DNA of 64,000 nt. It comes from Roseibium sp. MMSF_3544. GTDB lineage: Bacteria; Pseudomonadota; Alphaproteobacteria; Rhizobiales; Stappiaceae. This document shows positions 59,036 through 64,000 of this stretch, piece after piece; positions within the stretch are counted from its first letter, which is position 1; each line of letters begins with the position of its first letter. A program made the translations under genes and the position numbers. The stretch is from positions 20,635-84,634 of the forward strand of contig NZ_JASHKA010000025.1 in the NCBI RefSeq assembly GCF_030732845.1, in the 5' to 3' direction. The notes beneath the pieces are model-generated. The model ran no database searches, was not told where the DNA came from, and saw nothing but the letters and a program-made list of their open reading frames with translations.

Positions 59036-61480
59036 TCAGTTGCGCGCACTTTCGCGAGCCTTGCAATAACCGTCCGGGGATTGTTTGAGCATGTCCAGCA
59101 GCGGCATTGTGTGAACGCGACTGTCCGGTTGCTTTCCATAAATTGAACTGAAAGTCCGCAGTCCCAATCTAGAGCGCCCCCCCCAAATGCCATCCGCAGT
59201 TCCGACGTCGCAACCCAGGCGATTCAACTCGCTCTGGATTGCACTGACAAGTGCCCTGTCCTTCCTGTCGAACTGGAACAAATCCTCTTCGTGCAGACTG
59301 ACAACGTCACCCTTGTGCAGCACAAACTCCCCCTTGCAGGCATTGAAGTCGTACGCGAAGGTTCCCGCACCACCGGTCTCCCCGATCTTTCCCTCAAAAA
59401 GCGACTGCCTCCTCTTGTGACGCTGGATGAAACTCCGTGTCATTTCGATCGAACCATCGCTGTAAACTTCCCCGACATAGCCGGGGCCGCTTATCGATCC
59501 CCTGGAAATTTCAAGCCTCTGTTTGACTTGTGTCCAACCGCAAACTCCGGGGTCGGCAGCGGTGCGCACAACAACCCAGGCTCCGTCATAGGCGCCGAAA
59601 AGCTTGGAAACGTCTGGAAGAAGCTTAATCAGGTCGCGGTCAACATGGCTGCCTTCCGGCAGGTTTAGAGCCAGCCTTGCACCCATGATCGCCTGGAAAG
59701 TCTGTGGCCCGAAATTCCCGTCTGCTGCACCCGGATCGTAGCCGAATTCCTTTAAGGACATTTGCAGGGCAATCCTGCCTGCCCTGTCAAGATGAACGGA
59801 TTTGACAGTTGGCCGGAAGGCTTCCGCCGTCTTGGCTGAAGCAGCTGATGACGTGCTGGCAAACTGCGCCTCCTCAAGCTGCTTCTTCTCTTCTTCCAGC
59901 TCAGCGAGGCGCGCAGCAAGCGCTTCGCGTTCGCTTTCCGATTTCCGGAGCTGCTGCAGGTATTGCTCGATATACACATCCCGTTCTGTCTGCAGCTTCA
60001 GCAATTCGGATCTGTGTGCCTCTGCACTTTTTCGTGCCTTGGTGATTTGCTGGCGTGCGCGGGCAAGTTCCTGGTTCTGGGAGGAGATTTCCGTCAAGGA
60101 CTTGGACCGCAGAGCGGACAACTCCGAACGTATCTGTTCGGTTTCCAGGGCACTTTTCTCCGCACTCTCGACAGCGCTTTGCAGCGTTTGGCGAATTTCC
60201 GTTTGCGCTTCAACCTGATTCTCGAGACTTGATCTTTCAGCGCGCAGGCGGACGACCTCTTGTTCGCGCACTTCTTGCCTGTCTTCGGCCTCTTGAAGGC
60301 GGGTCTCCAGTGCAAGGACGGATTGCTGGAAGGACTCCTTCAGGGTCTCGTTCTGCTCTGACAAATCGGCAAGTTCTTTCTCGCGCTCCGCTACCTGCAA
60401 TCGGGCCTCTTCCAAGCGCGCGCGCTGGCTCTCGGTGCCGGCCTGCAGCTGTAGCATCAGCTTTTCGTTTTCACGTTCCGCCCTGCGCAGAAAATCTGCC
60501 TGCTGCGCCGCCTGCGCCTTTATCTGCTCAATCTGGGCCTTTTCAGCACTGCGACGTGCGATGAGGTCTTCAACGACAAGGCGCGCCTCGTCAACAAAGA
60601 GGCCCTCGGGAAACCGCTTTATGTAGTTTTCCAAGACCCCGGGGTCAGAGGATTCTTTTATGCTGGTCCAAAAAGCTTCTTCCTCGAGGCGCTTCAACTC
60701 GACCAAATCCTGACGTAACCCAGATTTCAGAACCACCTCTCCGGTCAGAGACGAATTGCTCCACGGTACCTGTCTACCACCGGTTTCGGTCAGAACCTGT
60801 TGCCTGACACGCCGCAACACCATGGCAATGTCCGCACCGGGGGTTTCCATGTGCTTTAGGAGGGCTGCGCTGAAAGGACTGTTTCGGCCACTTCCATCCA
60901 GCGCGACGTTGCCCGGCTGGGTGGAATAGGCAATCAAGGTGCCGATGCCTGTCTCTACGGGCGCAAGGCCGCGCTCCGAGCCGACATTCCGCGTCCCCAT
61001 GGACTTGGCGAGATTGCGAGCGAGAGGGTTGTTGCGGCAGGCGTCCAGAAAGATGAGGCTGGTTCGCGACCGCCTTTCCATTTGCCGGATGATCGCATTC
61101 AGCTGAACCGTTTCGTATTCAAGGTCGATTTCGTCTGCCAACTCGGTGTTGACGGGGGCTAGATAGTTTGTGCCATCCACTTGAAGGCCATGACCGGCAT
61201 AGAAAAACAAGGCAAGATCGGCCCCTTGAAGCCGCCTCGCATAATCTTTCATGTGTTTGACAAAGGTCCTGTGATCGAGATCCAGGCCCAAAATGACCTC
61301 AAATCCCAATCGTTCGAGGGATTCGGCAATGGCAGACGCGTCATTTGTCGGATTGGCAAGCGGTGCCACGTTTTCGTAGGCACCGTTGCCGATAACGAGC
61401 GCCACGCGCCTCTCCTCGGCGGCTTCCAGGCTTCCGACAGCTGCGAAAAAAATCAAAACAGGCAAAATCAAAAATCGCAT
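59036..61480 (-). CDS. Secreted caspase-fold (C14) protein with long coiled coil and PG-binding-like domains
   Basis: An 814-residue exported protein. The signal peptide ends SLEAAEE near residue 21. A C14 caspase domain (about 25-265) has the catalytic dyad His97 (FYAGHGLQ) and Cys148 (FLDACRNNP). Residues about 310-560 are one long charged coiled coil. Two PG_binding-like segments follow (LQMSLKEFGYDPGAADGNFG and IQSELNRLGCDVGTADGIWG), flanking a cysteine-containing domain. ATG 61480 is preferred, with GGAG upstream. A run of eight G on the coding strand (59177-59184) lies in the last domain. Confidence 0.88.
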   Translation of the reverse strand: MRFLILPVLIFFAAVGSLEAAEERRVALVIGNGAYENVAPLANPTNDASAIAESLERLGFEVILGLDLDHRTFVKHMKDYARRLQGADLALFFYAGHGLQVDGTNYLAPVNTELADEIDLEYETVQLNAIIRQMERRSRTSLIFLDACRNNPLARNLAKSMGTRNVGSERGLAPVETGIGTLIAYSTQPGNVALDGSGRNSPFSAALLKHMETPGADIAMVLRRVRQQVLTETGGRQVPWSNSSLTGEVVLKSGLRQDLVELKRLEEEAFWTSIKESSDPGVLENYIKRFPEGLFVDEARLVVEDLIARRSAEKAQIEQIKAQAAQQADFLRRAERENEKLMLQLQAGTESQRARLEEARLQVAEREKELADLSEQNETLKESFQQSVLALETRLQEAEDRQEVREQEVVRLRAERSSLENQVEAQTEIRQTLQSAVESAEKSALETEQIRSELSALRSKSLTEISSQNQELARARQQITKARKSAEAHRSELLKLQTERDVYIEQYLQQLRKSESEREALAARLAELEEEKKQLEEAQFASTSSAASAKTAEAFRPTVKSVHLDRAGRIALQMSLKEFGYDPGAADGNFGPQTFQAIMGARLALNLPEGSHVDRDLIKLLPDVSKLFGAYDGAWVVVRTAADPGVCGWTQVKQRLEISRGSISGPGYVGEVYSDGSIEMTRSFIQRHKRRQSLFEGKIGETGGAGTFAYDFNACKGEFVLHKGDVVSLHEEDLFQFDRKDRALVSAIQSELNRLGCDVGTADGIWGGRSRLGLRTFSSIYGKQPDSRVHTMPLLDMLKQSPDGYCKARESARN

Positions 61481-61706
61481 TGCGAGGCTCCGGATTCCCT
61501 GAGACGCACAAAACATAATAACTGAATTGAACGGTGCGCGTTCCAAAACGTCAACTGTTTCAATGCTGCTTTGGCCCGCTCCTCGTAGTTTCAGACCTCA
61601 GCAAGTCAAAATTTCGTGAGCAGGTGCGTTCTGATGGGGAATGACATTGCCTGTGGGATGTCCAAGTATAGGCTACGAAATTCTACTTAAGTTGATCGGA
61701 GGTTCC

Positions 61707-63299
61707 ATGTCACAGTCATTAAACAGGCCCAAGGGCTATGCCGCGGCGATTACACTTGCCGCCGCCCTGCTCTCTTCCGTCTCGATGGCAAGCGCTGCGG
61801 AACTCAAGTGGTCGTCTCCGACCGACCCGCAGACCATGGACCCGCATGCGGTCAACTCCGCGCCAGTCCTTGGCTTCCTCAACAATGTTTATGAAGGCCT
61901 TGTCCGCCGCGACAAGAACATGCAGATCGAGGGCTCTCTTGCAGAAAGCTGGGAACCCCTTGGTGGCGACGGTTGGCGCTTCAAACTGCGCGAAGGTGTT
62001 AAGTTCCACGATGGCTCGGATTTAACGGCTGAGGATGTTCTTTTCTCCTATGAGCGTGCGTCGTCAGAAGCGGCAGACACAAGCTCGTGGTTTGCGCCGG
62101 TCAAGGAAGTCAAGATTGTTGACGACTACACGATCGACTTCCTGACCCATGCCCCCAATCCGATTTTTCCGGACAGCATTGCCAATTTCATGATCCTGGA
62201 CAAAGGCTGGGCGGAAGCGAACGACGCGGTGCGCCCGGCAAAGGATGAGGAGACTTACGCAACCCTCAACGCAAACGGGACCGGCCCGTTCAAACTCGTC
62301 TCGCGCGAGCCGGGTGTCCAGACCGTCTTGGAGCCGTTTGACGGCTGGTGGGACGAACAGGAGCACAACCTCACCAAGGCAACGTTCCTGCCGATCGCCA
62401 ACCCTGCGACCGCTGTATCCGGTCTCCTGAGCGGCCAGGTCGATCTCATCAATCCGGTTCCTGTCCAGGACGTTGGACGTATCGAAAGCCAGGACGGCCT
62501 GAGCCTTCATCAGGGCATTGAGGCCCGCGTGATCATGCTCGGCTTCGGCCACAACCACGATGCGCTGAAATACTCGGACGAAACGAGCGACAAGAACCCG
62601 TTCCAGGACGCAAAAGTCCGCGAAGCGGTTCAAAAGGCAGTCAACGCTGAAGCCCTGGTCGACAAGATCATGCGCGGCAACGCCGAGGTCGCGACACAGC
62701 TCGTAAGTGCTCAGATGAAGGGCCACAGCGATGCTGCCACCGACCGCATCGGCTACGATCTCGAAGGCGCGAAGGCACTTCTTGCAGAAGCCGGCTATCC
62801 CGACGGGTTCTCCTTCGGCCTGATGTGCCCCAACGACCGCTACATCAACGACGAAGCACTTTGCAAGGCGATGGCAGCGATGCTGACCCAGGCCGGTATG
62901 AAGGCAGAGCTCAACGCGATGCCGGTACGCAACTACTGGCCGGAACTGCGCGCGGGCAACTTCGACATGTACCTGCTCGGTTGGTCGCCCGGCACGTTCG
63001 ACGCTGAGCACCCGATCCGTTTCCTGGTCACCACCAAGAACGACGAAAAGAAGCTCGGCAGCTGGAACTTCGGCGGCTACTCGAACGCCCGTGTCGATGA
63101 ACTGCTTCCGCAGATTCAGAAGGAAATCGATCCCGACAAGCGTCAGGCCATGCTCGACGAGGTCGCGAAAATCGTCCGCGACGACGTGGTTTATGTCCCG
63201 CTGCACATTCAACCGCTGCTCTGGGGGTCGAAATCGAACATCGACCTGACCCAGCGTGCCGACAACTTCCTGATGCTGCGCTGGATCAACGTCAACTGA
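61707..63299 (+). CDS. Peptide/nickel-type ABC transporter binding protein (SBP family 5)
   Basis: A 530-residue periplasmic protein with a signal peptide ending SMASA-AE near residue 30. The family-5 pattern follows: WSSPTDPQTMDPHAVNSAPVLGFLNNVYEGLVRRD, GWRFKLREGVKFHDGSDLTAEDVLFSYERA and NLTKATFLPIANPATAVSGLLSGQVDLI. It binds oligopeptides or similar ligands. No permease or ATPase genes follow; the transcript ends in an intrinsic terminator, so the rest of the transporter is encoded elsewhere or the protein works alone. ATG 61707 has CGGAGG upstream. Confidence 0.92.
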   Translation: MSQSLNRPKGYAAAITLAAALLSSVSMASAAELKWSSPTDPQTMDPHAVNSAPVLGFLNNVYEGLVRRDKNMQIEGSLAESWEPLGGDGWRFKLREGVKFHDGSDLTAEDVLFSYERASSEAADTSSWFAPVKEVKIVDDYTIDFLTHAPNPIFPDSIANFMILDKGWAEANDAVRPAKDEETYATLNANGTGPFKLVSREPGVQTVLEPFDGWWDEQEHNLTKATFLPIANPATAVSGLLSGQVDLINPVPVQDVGRIESQDGLSLHQGIEARVIMLGFGHNHDALKYSDETSDKNPFQDAKVREAVQKAVNAEALVDKIMRGNAEVATQLVSAQMKGHSDAATDRIGYDLEGAKALLAEAGYPDGFSFGLMCPNDRYINDEALCKAMAAMLTQAGMKAELNAMPVRNYWPELRAGNFDMYLLGWSPGTFDAEHPIRFLVTTKNDEKKLGSWNFGGYSNARVDELLPQIQKEIDPDKRQAMLDEVAKIVRDDVVYVPLHIQPLLWGSKSNIDLTQRADNFLMLRWINVN

Positions 63300-63328
63300 C
63301 AGTAACCTGACGGCAGAAAAGCAAATCG

Positions 63329-63354
63329 ACCGGCGCCAATGGCGCCGGTTTTTT
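63329..63354 (+). terminator. Rho-independent terminator of the peptide-binding protein gene
   Basis: ACCGGCGCC, loop AAT, GGCGCCGGT, followed by TTTTT. It is a perfect 9-bp GC-rich stem 30 bases after the stop. Confidence 0.93.
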
Positions 63355-63499
63355 GTATTGCCATTTCCCCGATGAAATGGCCGCGCGCGCCGGATCGTGT
63401 CTTGATTTTACCCCACGCTTCCGTTCAAGTGATACCTATTGCAAATCAGTCTCTTGGATATTCGGACGGGATATGCAGCCATATTCACTGGAGCACTCA

Positions 63500-63883
63500 A
63501 TGGGTCAACGGATCCGCAGCCTCACGCACACTGCCCGTAAATTCGCCTCCGTCTTGAAGGCTTCCCTGGTGGCGACCGCCGCATTGGGTCTTGTCGCATG
63601 CCAGCAGGTTCAGACGCCCTACGGCCTCTTCGGCGGCCCGGCCTTCAGCAAGGACCGTAACCAGATTCCCTACACCCGGAACACGCAATATGACTGCCGC
63701 AACTTTTCCGGTTCCGGCTGGAAGGGCATTGCAAGCGGCACTGTTTATAATTTCGAGGTCCGGTACGTGATTTCCCAGGCCGGCTGCTTCAACACAAAAC
63801 CGGAATGCGAAGCCTGGCTCGTTCTGATGCGCAGCTATATCGACGTCCCGAAATTCATCCGCTGCAACGCCTATTCAGCTTGA
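63500..63883 (+). CDS. Small predicted lipoprotein
   Basis: A 127-residue protein with a type II signal peptide (VLKASLVATAALGLVAC) and lipobox LVAC. The mature part has four more cysteines (CRNF, GCFN, PECE and IRCN), suggesting disulfides. No family is recognised. ATG 63500 is chosen for its GGAGC box seven bases upstream; the frame is open to 63353, but that would start inside the preceding terminator. The last 117 bases of the window show nothing I can call. Confidence 0.75.
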   Translation: MGQRIRSLTHTARKFASVLKASLVATAALGLVACQQVQTPYGLFGGPAFSKDRNQIPYTRNTQYDCRNFSGSGWKGIASGTVYNFEVRYVISQAGCFNTKPECEAWLVLMRSYIDVPKFIRCNAYSA

Positions 63884-64000
63884 GGTCTGGAGAGCGGTCA
63901 TATCGCCACCGCTGCATCTTTTAGGTCCGTACCCTAGGTGTGAAATCTAAGAAGGTTGTTCACTCACATTGAAGATCTGAGACTGGTTGGTGACCAAACA

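Noticed and set aside
1..64000. CRISPR array, insertion sequence, prophage or integrase
   Set aside because: No direct-repeat array, transposase, integrase or terminal repeats were found on reading both strands.

Overview
The window looks like a chromosomal segment of an alphaproteobacterium of the Rhizobiales/Hyphomicrobiales type, possibly a marine Stappiaceae (Roseibium/Labrenzia-like) organism. This placement is inferred from gene content: a MucR/Ros zinc-finger regulator, a DivJ-like sensor, DUF1491, DUF5330, DUF2336, DUF1636 and DUF1214/DUF1254 proteins, a seven-subunit Mrp antiporter and TRAP transporters. Genes are dense, with many ATGA or one-base overlaps and several supported TTG/GTG starts. 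No tRNA, rRNA, CRISPR array, insertion sequence or prophage was seen.

Layout. 1-11.4 kb holds mostly housekeeping genes: the 3' part of a class A penicillin-binding protein, a DUF1214/DUF1254 pair, a TPR-sulfotransferase, a lipoprotein, a DUF2336 protein, a DivJ-like sensor/peptidoglycan-binding/DUF1491 set, and sufE. 11.5-18.2 kb holds mucR and mrpABCDEFG. 18.6-25.3 kb holds a PAS protein with a degenerate GGDEF domain, msrB, a MAPEG protein, an XRE regulator with an FG-GAP protein, a divergent HxlR/QorB-like pair and an MFS carrier. 25.3-29.1 kb holds a BtuFCD/FecBCD-like ABC transporter with DUF1636. Its leader carries a cobalamin riboswitch and, further downstream, a Zur-like palindrome over a second promoter. 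29.2-35.8 kb holds an Na/Pi cotransporter-like protein paired with a STAS protein, an NTF2-like protein, an alpha/beta hydrolase, an MMPL/RND transporter and a small secreted protein.

36-39.8 kb is a compact group of FAD monooxygenase, GGPP-type prenyl synthase and cytochrome P450 that reads as a small terpenoid tailoring cluster without a visible cyclase. 40-46.1 kb is a sugar-acid catabolic locus: LacI regulator with a perfect 18-bp palindrome, TRAP transporter DctPQM, a D-2-hydroxyacid dehydrogenase and a PfkB kinase. It resembles the Pseudomonas ptxS/kgu 2-ketogluconate system with a TRAP transporter in place of the usual carrier. 46.1-51.1 kb is a GlxA-type regulator divergent from a four-gene operon: gamma-butyrobetaine-hydroxylase-like dioxygenase, class II aldolase, FrhB-type Fe-S flavoprotein and DsbA-fold isomerase. 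This is the strongest candidate for an undescribed pathway, perhaps hydroxylation followed by retro-aldol cleavage of a betaine-like acid. 51.2-64 kb holds a cytochrome c' with a luciferase-fold partner and divergent LysR regulator, a ChaN-PDZ/M1-like peptidase/oligopeptidase B group, a long caspase-fold protein, a peptide ABC binding protein and a small lipoprotein.

A recurring theme is signalling proteins that keep their fold but lack catalytic residues: the DivJ-like sensor, the GGDEF protein and the STAS protein. All functional calls rest on reading the sequence; no database search was run.
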